64,000 nt of DNA from Notolepis coatsorum (GCA_963971535.1 OZ020592.1:50301529-50365528); one strand, 5' to 3'. Counted from the first letter of the stretch, positions 1-11,309 are shown. Program-made: numbers and translations. The notes: generated by a model not told the origin, from the letters alone.

Positions 1-660
1 TCTCTTCCAACACCTATCACCTCGCTCCTGCTGTGTTCATGCCACCAGCCTCTTTGCCATAAACCCTTTCCCCCTATCTCCTCCCTTTTATCTCCTGCTT
101 TTCCTGATTCACCAATCCCCTTTACTCAGACATTCAGGTTAACTTTCCAGCACAACAATGACGAAAAAAAATGGCATCGTAAAAAAAAAAAGATAAAGAA
201 AAGTGTCAGCATGACCTATTACTATTAATCCCAGGTTCATGTTCTGGAAACACACAACTCAAGAGGAAACGGTGACGATTACCGACGTTTGGTCCGGTGA
301 CTGCCAACCGCGTTGGCCTCATCCCTATCCATGTTAGTCCCTTCATCATCTCTCCCCCTCCTCCTCCTCCTCCTCCCCTGTAACGTCAGACCATAAGCAC
401 TACTTGGCCTGCCCTGCCACGAATGCTACACACGCCAGCGAGATGCACGCGCGAAAACATGTAATAATTTAATGTAACAAACGACGCTCGCTGTCCGTTC
501 GCTCCCAGTCTGTGCGCTGACGTGCGCTGGAGTCGGCTCCACAAGCCACACAATGGTGAAGGCAAATATTTACACAAGGACTCCTTGGATCGCAAATCTA
601 TCGGGTCTCCTCTCTCCTGACAGTCTCAGGCACATGTTTCTCACTCACACATACAAACAG
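1..660. other. No gene seen; pyrimidine-rich unique sequence
   Basis: Short A-runs near 165-200 and a (CTC)n-like stretch near 357-376 are visible. No open frame has recognisable protein similarity and I see no repeat family in it. Confidence 0.5.
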
Positions 661-681
661 TCCCCCACTCACGCACGCACG

Positions 682-739
<58 letters not shown>

Positions 740-1005
740 AAACACATATAAGCGTGCGTGTGTGTCTCTCTCACTCATGTGCGCACACAGACACACACAC
801 ACACATCATGCACATATACGCGTGCATGTGTCTCTCTCTCACTCATGTGCGCATACTGACACACACACTCACAGACACACATCATGCACACATAAGCGTG
901 TGCGTGTCTCGCTCACACACACGCGCACATACAAAAAGACACACGTCACGCACACATGCACAGACGCGTGAGCGAACACACCCACACACATACACAGAGT
1001 TCCTG
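661..1005. repeat. (AC)n microsatellite and degenerate AC/GC-rich tract
   Basis: A pure (AC)n run covers about 686-738 and is followed by about 260 bases of interrupted CA/CG repeat. The His/Thr-rich open frames over it are products of the dinucleotide and not genes. Confidence 0.95.
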
Positions 1006-1394
1006 GCCGTCTTTAATTAGCAGGTGAAAGTGCTTAAAGGGAAGGTTTGTCAGACGGTTTGACAGTGTACACACGGCATCGCGGGGAGATTCCTGGGGAG
1101 GTCACCCAGTCCTGGCTTAATCCTCCCCTTTTAATTGGGCCCTGTGTCAACGAATGTGACAAGTTTCATCTGAACTGACTGGAGACGCTTTATATGTGTC
1201 TAGGTGACTGTGTGTGCGTATGTGTGAGTAAGTAAGAGTAAGAGAGAAAGTGTAAAAAAGAAAAGAAAAGGGAGAAGTGTCTGCGGCTGTTTTGGTGGGA
1301 TTATGGCCGGTCAGCTTGTGTACCAGACATATTTGAATATATAGCTTCCTATGTTCATGCTCGCACACAGACAGACCCTACAGACAGACTCAGC

Positions 1395-1824
1395 TGTATA
1401 ACGCTCATCTTTTAAACATGCTATGCTCTCGTGAAATAAGTCATATGCCTCTGCATGCCGGACCGCGGCAAAATATACACTTTCCATATTGTTCACTCCA
1501 CAGCTGAGGCCATTTGTTTATTGGCCAACAACGTAAACCTCTCGATCAGAGAATGACTACTTAATACTCAGCGTTCATGCAATTTCTTGTGTTTTAGATA
1601 CGGCAGATGTGTATAACGCTCATCTTTTAAACATGCTATGCTCTCGTGAAATAAGTCATATGCCTCTGCATGCCGGACCGCGGCAAAATATACACTTTCC
1701 ATATTGTTCACTCCACAGCTGAGGCCATTTGTTTATTGGCCAACAACGTAAACCTCTCGATCAGAGAATGAATACTTAATACTCAGCGTTCATGCAATTT
1801 CTTGTGTTTTAGATACGGCAGATG
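1395..1824. repeat. 215-bp tandem duplication, two copies
   Basis: The unit starting at 1395 repeats at 1610 with a period of 215 bases. I see a single clear mismatch (gactac near 1554 against gaatac near 1769). The second copy ends near 1824. The near identity implies a recent duplication or an assembly effect. No coding content is recognised in the unit. Confidence 0.93.
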
Positions 1825-2609
1825 TGTATAGTTCAAAGGTCAAATGGTTAAAGTTTAAACAATGTACAAAATATTTTAATAACTCTACACAAGAATGGCT
1901 TCTAGATTCTAATTTATAGACCCTGTCTGAAGCCCAGTAAGCCTGATATCTCCGTTGGCCAAGGGCGGAGGTTTTGGTTGACCAGAGGACACAATTTAAA
2001 TCACGATGCAGATGGTATTTCAGATTTTCAGACAAACTTTAAATTCAAGTAAAAATCACGACAATCACGACAAGTGACCTATCTCAAGCCCCATCCTCTT
2101 TTCTCGATCCTCCAATCACAACCGTTGCTTCCGCCATGGGCTCGAGATAGGTCAACTGGAGATACGTGGCTTTCTCCCTGACAGCAGCGATAAACATAGA
2201 TTTCGCTTGTCACCTTTCGAACAATATCATCGTCAACCCCTTTCTCTGAAACCACAATAGCACGGACTGGAATGTGGAATGTCATGGCCGCTTGTAGTAA
2301 GTGCCGCGCGTCTCACATGTTTGAAATGTCTCCGCTCAAGCGGCACCCACGGAATCCAGTCGTCTTCTCGGCCATCTGTCCGGGAGAGTGAGAGGAGGAC
2401 GAGTCGGGGAATGCACTCTGTCATATGGTGTATGTGTCATACATCACCAATGTGACACGTGCTCTTCTACTCCACAGAAACGATCTACCGATTATGTGCT
2501 CGTGTCAATTGTCATCATCTCCACCAGGCGGCAAGTGGGGGGAAGCCACTCTGAAAGCATCGTTTTTTAGGGACGTGCAAGGATATCCTGTTAGGCGGCC
2601 GCTTTAAAT
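1825..2609. other. No gene seen
   Basis: Mixed-composition single-copy sequence. Short open frames on both strands show no recognisable motif. Confidence 0.5.
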
Positions 2610-2621
2610 TAACCGGATATT

Positions 2622-2853
2622 ATTATTTTATTAATTTTTTATTTTTATTTTTAACTTTATTTTTTAGCGTTTATCGCTTTTCTGGTCAAGCATGACCGAC
2701 AGAAACAGGTTGAAATGGGATGTAGAGCAGGGGAAGACATTCTGAGAAATGACGGCACGGATTCTGAGAAATGTCCCCCAGATCCGTGACGAGCACGGTT
2801 TTCCCCGACGCAGAAATAGCGCCGAGATATGCAGTGAGCTACGGGAGCTCCCC
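2622..2853 (-). mobile_element. tRNA-derived SINE (family 1), antisense, with target duplication
   Basis: The reverse complement runs from a tRNA-like head (GTAGCTCACTGCATA) to a tail of TGTCTTCCCC, CTGTTTCTGTCGGTCAT and an A/T-rich end. The same arrangement occurs at 8398, 57877 and 63624. It is flanked by perfect 12-bp duplications TAACCGGATATT at 2610-2621 and 2854-2865. A short internal repeat (TTTCTCAGAAT) replaces the usual box B region, so this copy is probably not transcribable. It is non-autonomous and would have depended on a LINE. Confidence 0.85.
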
Positions 2854-3023
2854 TAACCGGATATTCTTAACGGTTAAATGGTTCATTTGCATTCATTCGT
2901 TCATTTTATGGGGTGAATGTCTAAACATTTAAAATAAAGTGAACACTACGTAACAATATGTTTAGACTTATACTTCTTAGAGTTGGAGCAGAGTCAATTC
3001 ATTCTAAAGTCTAAACAAGTCTT

Positions 3024-3976
3024 TTAACCCTTTGAGTGCCAGCGACGACATATCTCGTTTTATCAGCCCCCCCGGTGAGTGCCGACGACGACAAATGTCG
3101 CTTTATTTTTTTTATTAGCGATCTGAATTCATATTTCATCAACCGAGTCTCCCGTTGGTACAGCAACCCCTCCAGGAGCTCGGATGGGGAAAAAGCGCCC
3201 CCTATCGTCTATCCCTGTGTAACTGCAGGTCAGTCGATTAGACTGACCTGGGATCTGTAGATCTGTAGAGGTGGAGCCAACTGGCTCCATTGTGCTGGCG
3301 AGCTGTCTGATCAAGAGGGATCTGATCGCGAGACGGAAAGCAGCGTGGAATATATATTTACAGCAGCCAATAATCAATCAATAAGCGTGATCGATATTCG
3401 GAATGGCGATCAGGAATTGGAATAATCTTTTTGGAGAACATCTGATCTAAGGTAAGGAGTCTATGTTACCAGTCTTGGGGTAATCGGAGCTGTATTCACT
3501 GAGATAACAGCGTGTCCCCTATGTGTGTATGTGTGTGTGTGGCTGTGTGTGATCTTGAGGAAACGTGAGAATAGATTTCTCAGCTTGCGTCTATAGCATG
3601 CATAAGTACACATATACTATCGATAATCTAGCGTTTATTTGAAAACGATTCATAAATAGGCCGACAAATGACAACGTGTCTAGTGTATTCGAGAATATTC
3701 CAATAAATGCCGTTTATGGGGGAATGTTAAAATTTTCAGAAAATTTTCGAGAGAACGATAGCTTTTCGAAATGCTATAAAAAGGATATGAACCGATTAAA
3801 AAACAATCCGTTTCGACAATGTTGACTGCAAACAAGTCATTGATAAGAGACGGGCAGATTAGACACATAGCCATAATTTAAAACATAGATTAGGCGTTTT
3901 TAACGCTAACATTAAAGTGGGTGGTGGCATTCAACGTGGGTAAATCAACGTTAATCAAAGGCACTGAAAGTGTTAA
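3024..3976. mobile_element. Non-autonomous piggyBac-like element
   Basis: The ends read TTAACCCTTTGAGTGCC on the left and, in reverse complement, TTAACACTTTCAGTGCC on the right. That gives TTAA target duplications at 3024-3027 and 3973-3976 and inverted ends of about 13 bp beginning with C. TTAA targets and CCY-like termini are typical of piggyBac elements. No transposase frame is visible in the 0.95-kb interior. A related element of nearly equal length lies at 26677-27616. Confidence 0.75.
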
Positions 3977-4984
3977 TCGCTGCCCCAGAAAAGTCTATTC
4001 TGAAAACTCAAGACCTTTCACTACACTGGTTATGCGCATGCCTCGGTTTTCAAGTAGGAGCCTACTTGTTGAGTTCTAACAGTGCGTGCCTGTGTGTTAA
4101 ATTGACAATGGGGAAGATTCATTGAGCGCACGTGAAGTAGCCTACTGTAAACTGTGTGAAGTAGGCAACATGGTGGAAAACTGTAGTTTTGTGGTGAAAC
4201 ACGTGGTGAAATGTAAAAGAGTGAGTCATATTTGTTGAGCTTTTCAAATGAGTCTGACCTTTTCAGGCCAAAGTCAGAAGAATCAACAGGCTGGCTGGCA
4301 TGTTAGAAGATGCAACAATATTTTTTCAGTGGGCTGCACATGGCTATTTGTTTTGGAAGCGAGAGTGGGTCTGCGTCATCATTTTCACAATCTCTGTCTC
4401 CGCATGTCCACACTACTACGCAACTCCGGCTGGGGGACTGTACTGTGGAAATGTTTTACAAATGTTGCGGTAGCACTTTATAATAACACCCTGTTATAAG
4501 GTATTTGTAGATAATGAACTAATCATGAACAAACCATATATATATATACATTCATAAATGATTATTAAATCATTTATAACTATATTTTTATACCATTTAC
4601 AAAGTATTTATAACGCATTAGTGGATAATGAACTAATCATAAACAAACCATTTATATACATTCATAAATTATTATTAAATCATTTATAACTATATTTGTA
4701 TAACATTTACAGATTAGTTCTACATTATTTATAACTCATTATCAACATTGTTTGTACTTGATTTGTTCATCATTAAATAATGTTGTTTAATGTGTAGTAA
4801 CACATGTGTAGATGCTTTGAAAAATGGATATGAAAAAACTACTATAGTGTATCTCCATTTATTTTTCATGTTCAACAAATGATTTGTTAAGACATTCATA
4901 AAACATCTATAAATCATGTTCACCACATCTACACGAACGTCTACACAACATATAAGAGTTGTTTGTAGGGCGGAAATGATGGAA

Positions 4985-7383
4985 TAGATTTACCAACAAA
5001 AAAAGGTGTTCTGCTCATACCTTATTAAAAGCGAAAGTATAGACGCAGCACGGATATTAACAGCCAATATTAACGAATACACTGAAACGGTGCTTGACTT
5101 TGTCTGTACTCTGGTAGAAGAAACAATCCCCTCTACCACAATTAGAATCTACCCAAATCAAAAGCCCTGGGTAGATAAATCCGTCCGTGAGGCTCTGAAA
5201 GTGCGCACATCAGCATACAACACGGGGCTGGTGACAGGCAACATGGAAGAACACAAGACGGCAAGATACAACGTCAGGAGAGCAGTAATAGAGGCAAAAC
5301 GGCGTTACAGGGATAAAGTTGAACTTCAGTTTGAACAGGCTGACTCTAGAGGCATGTGGCAGGGCCTCAGAACAATGACAGATTACAAAGGCACCCCCCT
5401 CAAACTGAACAGTGACATCTCCTTAGCAAATGATCTCAATTCCTTCTATGCGAGGTGTGAGGCTGTGAATAACAACACCAGCCTACAAACCACGGCAATG
5501 GGGGGGGGGGGGGGGGGGGGGGTCTGCTGATGGAGACTCAGTGTTCAGGGTAACAGAGCATGAGGTGAGACGGATCTTTAAAAAAGTGAATATCAGGAAG
5601 GCAGCAGGACCGGACGGCATCCCCGGCCGCGTCCTAAAAGTCTGTGCCGACCAACTGGCCCCGGTATTCACTGACATCTTCAACCTGTCCTTGGAACAGG
5701 CTGTCATCCCCACCTGTCTGAAGAAGTCCACCATCATCCCTGTACCCAAAAAATCTACGCCCGCTTGCCTCAACGACTACCGCCCTGTAGCCCTCACCTC
5801 CATAGCCATGAAGTGCTTTGAGAAGCTAGTGAAGGGCTACATCTGTTCCTCCCTCCCCATCAACCTGGACCCCCTGCAATTTGCATATCGCCCCAACAGG
5901 TCCACGGAGGACGCCATAGCCCATGTGCTGCACACAGCAGCATCACACCTGGACAAGAGGCAGGGGAACTATGTGAGAATGCTGTTCATCGACTACAGCT
6001 CAGCATTCAATACCATAGTCCCCTCCAAACTCATAGCCAAGCTCAGGGACCTGGGCTTGAACTATGACCTCTGCCAGTGGGTCCTGGACTTCCTGACGGG
6101 CAGACCCCAGGTGGTAAGAGCAGGCAACTGCACCTCCTCATCCATCACGCTCAACATAGGGGCCCCCCAGGGCTGTGTTCTGAGCCCCCTCCTCTACTCC
6201 CTGTACACACATGACTGCGTGGCACAGCGGAACAACAACACAATCATCAAATTTGCTGATGACACAGTAGTGGTGGGCCTGATCTCTGCCAACGACGAGA
6301 GGGCCTACCTGGAAGAGGTAGAGAATCTGTCACAGTGGTGTCAGGAGAACTGCCTCTCCCTGAACGTCAGCAAAACAAAAGAGATGATTGTGGACTTCAG
6401 GAGGTCGGGGGTCAAGGACTACAGCCCCCTCAGCATCGACGGGGCACCGGTTGAGAGAGTGAACAGTTTCAAGTACCTCTGAGCCCACATATCCGAGGAC
6501 TTGACATGGACCACACACATTGACAGTGTTGTGAAGAAGGCACGACAACGCCTCTACTTCCTCAGGCGCCTAAGGAAGTTCCAAGTCAGTCAGAAGATCC
6601 TTAGGAACTTCTACTCATGTACAATAGAGAGCATCCTGACTGGCAACATCACCTCCTGGTTTGGGAATAGCACTGCACAAGACCGTAGCAAACTACAAAG
6701 AGTGACACGTTCAGCCGAACGCACAATTGGAGGGGGGCTTCCCACCCTCCAGAACATTTACAACAAGCGGTGCAGGGGGAAGGCTAAGAGAATTATTAAG
6801 GACTCGAGCCACCCGAACAACTGCCTCTTTGAACTGCTGCGGTCAGGCAAGCGATACCGGAGTCTTAAGGCGAGCACAGAAAGACTCAGAAGAAGCTTCT
6901 ATCCCCAGGCCATCAGGCTGCTAAACGAACAATAAACACTATGCAACAACCATCAAATGCACACAGCACACACACCCACATGCACACACTCACTTAAACC
7001 ACACAAACACACTTTATATTTATTGATAAAGGATTTGCACTACAACTCGTACACCCACTGTAAATTGTACCTAAATTGCACCTCATCCCATTTCTGCCTT
7101 GCACTATATAGTATTGTATTAGTACACTGCACAGTATTGTATATTATATGGTAACTCAGTTACGTCTATTCTGCATCGAACATTGTACATATGTCTATAC
7201 TGAACACTGTGACCTCATTTTTTTTTACTTCTAATTTACATGCTATACTATGTTATTTTATTTCATACTTATCTTGTCTTGCACAGTCTCTGGAGCGTAA
7301 CAGTAAGAAGCATTTTGTATAAAAGTATTCTGTACTTCTGTATGACAACTATTAAAGAAACTTGAACTTGAACTTGAACTTGA
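4985..7383 (+). mobile_element. LINE family A copy, 5' truncated, with (CTTGAA)n tail
   Basis: The copy begins inside the linker between endonuclease and reverse transcriptase, so the endonuclease domain is missing. It ends in a 3' UTR rich in A/T and a short (CTTGAA)n tail at about 7362-7383. A microsatellite-like tail without poly(A) is usual for CR1/L2/Rex1-like LINEs. The clade was not resolved further. It lies in the interior of the inverted-repeat transposon 4469-8081. Confidence 0.85.
5006..6935 (+). pseudogene. LINE A reverse transcriptase ORF, broken
   Basis: This is the remnant of a non-LTR retrotransposon polyprotein that copies element RNA at the genomic insertion site. 5006-5530 encodes the region before the polymerase (MWQGLRTMTDYKG). 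A G-run at about 5502-5521 then shifts the frame. From 5541 the polymerase motifs follow in order: [34 protein letters not shown] (motif A, catalytic Asp), [19 protein letters not shown] (motif B), and [10 protein letters not shown] (motif C, FADD). A single in-frame TGA at 6480-6482 cuts the thumb (SFKYL, stop, AHISEDLTW). The same frame resumes and runs to 6935 with the usual C-terminal RSFYPQAIRLLN. One frameshift and one stop are the only obvious defects besides the 5' truncation. Confidence 0.9.
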
Positions 7384-8089
7384 TAACTTGTGCTTCCATT
7401 CAAACAGACGGCAACACACGTGACGTCAAGTCTCGCTCGCGTGAGACTTCCTCTCTAGATACTCTTCAATACCTGGCCAGGGTACTCCTGGGTCCTAGTG
7501 CCCCCCAATGTTACATTATATGTCATGCACATGTATTTTATATGTTAATAAAATTGCATTTATCTTTAGTCCTAATTCTGTCACTGTTTGATGTCACAAA
7601 GAAGGGTGTATCCGAAAGCTGCCTACAACATTTGTAACATGTGATGAAAAAGTAAACAAATAATTAACTGTATTAGACACTTGTTAATGATGAATAGGCT
7701 TCACTTTAGATTGGCCCCCACGATAGCATCCGCAAATGATTTATAAATGTTTTATGAATGTCTTAACAAATCATTTGTTGAACATGAAAAATAAATGGAG
7801 ATACACTATAGCCGTGTTTTCATATCCATTTTTCAAAGCATCTACAAATGTGTTACTACACATTAAACAACATTATTTAATGACGAACAAATCAAGTACA
7901 AACAATGTTGATAATGAGTTATAAATAATGTAGAACTAATCTGTAAATGTTATACAAATATAGTTATAAATGATTTAATAATCATTTATGAATGTATATA
8001 AATGGTTTGTTCATGATTAGTTCATTATCTACAAATACCTTATAAATGTATTATAACAGGGTGTTATTATAAAGTGCTACCAATGTTGC

Positions 8090-8382
8090 TACTAATGATG
8101 AGTAAATCACAGTCATCATGCAGGCGCACTGTATTTTTGTAGTTAGCTAATATTATGAACTACCAAGCATTGTTGTGTGATGATGAGCAGCATCTAATTC
8201 ATGGATGAGTGCTGTGTGTAGCAGTGGAGGTTATTGCATGACAACTAGTGAGGCAGTGCTTCACTTGTATACAGACGAAAAAGAAAAAAATTATATTATT
8301 ACATATTTATATTATTTTTTATTTATTTTTATTCTACATATTTGTATTTTATTTGTATTTTTTTAATATTTATTTTTATTAG
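8090..8382. other. AT-rich unique sequence, no gene seen
   Basis: Mostly A/T with TATTTTTATT-like runs toward the end, where the next SINE is inserted. Confidence 0.5.
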
Positions 8383-8397
8383 AAATGTTTCCCTCTG

Positions 8398-8597
8398 GAG
8401 GGGCGCCCTCGTGGCGCATACCATAGTGCCTCGCGCACCTACGCGGCCGACCCGGGTTCGATCCCAGCTCCCGTCGTTATTTGTCGCATGTCTTCCCCAC
8501 CTCTCCTCCCGTTCGCCCTCTCCTCTGTCGGTCCTGCGTGACCAATAAAGCTATAAAAATGCAAAAAAATAATAAAATAAAATAAAAAAATAAAAAT
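8398..8597 (+). mobile_element. tRNA-derived SINE (family 1)
   Basis: The head GGGGCGCCCTCGTGGCGCA carries a box-A-like stretch, and box B (GGTTCGATCCC) is at 8455-8465. The family tail (TGTCTTCCCC, CTCTGTCGGTCCTG, ACCAATAAAGC) and an A-rich end follow. Near-perfect 15-bp duplications (one mismatch) flank it at 8383-8397 and 8598-8612, so the element is about 200 bp and complete. It is RNA polymerase III type and non-autonomous. Confidence 0.88.
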
Positions 8598-8612
8598 AAA
8601 TGTTTTCCTCTG

Positions 8613-9163
8613 TGAAAAAAACAATGGCAGTGAATTTTTTTTCTTTTTCAAAAATGTCCAAGTGACAGCTCTCTCTGACCCTGATCCCATAATACACATT
8701 GATGGTCAGCTGTCAATCAGTCACTGCAAATCTTTGCACTGGGCAGGGCTTAAGAATCTAATAATCCAATCAAAATAGGGTATTAAAAAAAAAAAAAAAA
8801 AAAAAACGGTTAGGGAGGCTTAGCTCACTTGATTGATTGGCGTTCACGACGTGTTACATTGTGTTGACAACCTTGAAATCCAATCAGAGAATGGTGCCAG
8901 CTAATGCTACAGCTGGACTGTGGCGTCAATATGTTCTAGATTTTTCTGTCATCATCTCACCAATTTGCCTTGAAAGAGACTGACATCGAAAAAGAAGATT
9001 AATTTGCCTAATATAATAATTCATATTTTAAGATCTTTATTCAATTGTTCATCAACTTATTGTGCATCGTTTGATGATATATATATATATTTTTTTTTCT
9101 ATCTCAGTTGAAGTAGTGAAGTTGACGTGAACGTGCCGGCTTGGACTGTCTGTAAGCTAACTT
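8613..9163. other. No gene seen; poly(A) tract at about 8769-8790
   Basis: Single-copy sequence with one long A homopolymer and an (AT)n/T run near 9079-9098. No coding motif was recognised. Confidence 0.5.
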
Positions 9164-9171
9164 GTTGTAGC

Positions 9172-10379
9172 TAGGGATGGGTATCGTTAGGATTTTATCG
9201 ATACTACTACTCTTATCGATACTGCTTAACGGTTCGGTACTTTATCGATACTCTTATCGGTTCTTTTTGGTTATTTTTTTGCAAGAAAAAAAGACAATTA
9301 ATTAAGAACAGAATCAACATTGCTTTATTATTTATAAATACAACTTTATAAATAAGTATTATAAATAAATATAATTTCTTCAGCAACAGCAGCAGCAATG
9401 TTCTTTTATATAACTTTATAAATAAATATAATAAATTAATATAATTTCTTCAGCAACAGCAGCAACAATGTTTTAAATGTGTCTGACTCTGAATTATAGA
9501 CTTTTTATAATAAACAACAAATGCAAAAGGCTAACAGAACTGTGACACTCGTTCACCCTATCCTCTGTCATCCTTCCTCTAGCTGCTAGGGAGAAAGGAC
9601 TTTGGGTGGTGGAGGGAGGTAGAGGGAGGATGTGTGGTGGCCCTGGGCTCACTGGGCTGGGACATAGTGGCTGACACCTCAGCTTGACGATCTATAAAAA
9701 GTTTAGATTGTAGTATTTGTAGCTAAACAATTGTTTTGTTTATTAGCCTATTTGTAATAATTCGTTATTAGCCTAGGCAACTCCGTATCTTGGCTTACGG
9801 CTGCAGTGGATGCAGATGGAACACTGCGTGCAAGGCAGTCGAATACGCGCATTTCTGCACACTAATATCATGTTTTGCCAACAGATGTTTTGATAAATTG
9901 ATTTGCTCGTATTGCCACCCTTACTGGCAAATGTTTTGTTGCACTTGTGGCAACGTGCATTGTCGGCATTGACCCTTGTAAAGTATATCCATACTTTAGA
10001 ACGCTTCGCTCTATCCGCCATGATCACGACTCAGTGCATGCAGAGCTGCTGTCTGTCTGTGTGCAGCGCGCTATAGCACGGGGCGTCGGGGAGCACTTTC
10101 ATTAAGGAGTACCCGTATGTAGTACCCGTATGTCTATGTGTAGCACTAGCGAGCGACTCGCGAGGAGTGTGTGTAATAATTGACTCGCTGGCTGCGGCTC
10201 GCTTCTCGTGCAGAGACAGAGAGAGGATCGTTCGCAACTTTTAAATAATAATAATAATAATAATAATTTCTCTAGAGTATCGATAGCAGTACCGAGGACG
10301 TCAGAGCTTATAAATACTCCGGTATTTTCTAATATAGTACCGGTTCCCGTTTAAAACCGGGGTCCGGGGGGCATCCCTA
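9172..10379 (-). mobile_element. hAT DNA transposon remnant with 8-bp target duplication
   Basis: The ends are TAGGGATGGGTATCG and, in reverse complement, TAGGGATGCCCCCCGG. A perfect 8-bp duplication GTTGTAGC lies at 9164-9171 and 10380-10387, the size expected for hAT. The interior holds a BED-finger coding fragment on the minus strand. It also holds two imperfect copies of an A/T-rich stretch with (CAGCAG)n (about 9355-9475) and a (TAA)n run near 10245-10267. Most of the transposase is absent. Confidence 0.87.
9773..10027 (-). pseudogene. hAT transposase BED zinc-finger fragment
   Basis: The frame starts MIMADRAKRSKVW and shows the BED-finger pattern: an aromatic core (KVWIYFTRV), a CxxC pair (ARCHKCNKTF), then SKGGNTS. 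BED fingers bind the transposon ends in hAT transposases. The expected His/Cys pair and the RNase-H-like catalytic domain do not follow, and the remaining residues look random. It is a truncated first exon or a decayed copy. It lies inside the hAT element 9172-10379 and has the orientation expected of its transposase. Confidence 0.75.
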
Positions 10380-10402
10380 GTTGTAGCTAACGTAGCTAAA
10401 GT

Positions 10403-10697
10403 GCTACCACCGCAGCTACCAGGGTGGAGTGTTTTGTTACCTGCCCAAGAGGGCTTACCGGAGGGCTACCACTGCAGCTACCAGGGTGGAGTGTTTTGTT
10501 ACCTGCCCAAGAGGGCTTACCGGAGGGCTACCACCGCAGCTACCAGGGTAGGGTGTTTTGTTACCTGCCCAAGAGGGCTTACCGGAGGGCTACCACCGCA
10601 GCTACCAGGGTGGAGTGTTTTGTTACCTGCCCAAGAGGGCTTACCGGAGGGCTACCACCGCAGCTACCAGGGTGGAGTATTTTGTTACCTGCCCAAG
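10403..10697. repeat. Minisatellite, 62-bp unit, about 4.8 copies
   Basis: The unit contains GCTACCACCGCAGCTACC, then GTTTTGTTACCTGCCCAAGA and GGGCTTACCGGAGG. Copies differ by one or two bases. Sixty-two is not a multiple of three, so the 128-codon frame over it cycles through different readings and is not a gene. The array begins just after the right target duplication of the hAT element. Confidence 0.93.
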
Positions 10698-10699
10698 AC

Positions 10700-11299
10700 G
10701 TTGGGTGACTGTCTGAGTGACCACCTGTCAGAGTCGGACAGTCCCAAAAATGGAACGTGTGTCATGCATCAACAGAACAATGTTTAGTGGATTTCGACAG
10801 CATCCTCACGCAAATGAAGGATCGATTAGATCACAAAAGACTGCTGTTTGTTGCATTGCCTGATTTGCAACTGTTTGCAAGCAGAGGAGGTCATTGAACA
10901 TTTCATCAGAAAATATCGAAGGATGGATTTAATTGACAAGTGATCAGATGGGAGGGACACTATTTCCTCGTAAGAAGTAAGTCGTCAATGGTGAGTGATT
11001 TTTTTTTTAATATTTAGTAGCTGTGTGGGGCGGGCCTGTGTTGATTATGAATTAATTGGCCCGCTGTGGCCTTGCGTGTGTAATGCAGGACCTCTTTAGG
11101 GCGTCTTTATTCGGCATGCAACGAACTGGACATGCAATTGGAGCGGCACACACACACCGGGATACACACACACATGCATTGTCTTTCCTCAGTCGCCGAT
11201 GCGATTGAGTCTCTGCGCCTAACCCATCCCGTCCTTGTGTGTGTGTGTGTGTGTGTGTGTGCACGCACGTGTGTGTGTCGTTAATTTCCTATAGTGCTG
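10700..11299. other. No gene seen; short (GT)n near 11238-11262
   Basis: Single-copy sequence with a (GT)n microsatellite and interrupted CA repeats around 11147-11175. Confidence 0.5.
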
Positions 11300-11309
11300 A
11301 GTGATGTGA

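Larger units (their letters stand above)
4469..8081. mobile_element. 3.6-kb DNA transposon with long terminal inverted repeats
   Basis: The ends are GGTAGCACTTTATAATAA on both strands, flanked by a perfect 8-bp duplication AATGTTGC at 4461-4468 and 8082-8089. The inverted arms are long: 4469-4925 on the left and about 7727-8081 on the right. The left arm is lengthened by an internal tandem repeat of about 115 bp (near 4497-4725). The interior is mostly a LINE A copy, so this is a non-autonomous foldback-like element that either received or captured a LINE. The 8-bp duplication fits hAT, P or Zisupton-type transposases, and the sequence does not decide between them. Small mirrored open frames in the arms are palindrome artefacts. 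Confidence 0.85.

Noticed and set aside
4729..4926. 65-codon frame with a mirrored twin at 7736-7924
   Set aside because: Both are readings of the same transposon arm in inverted orientation.
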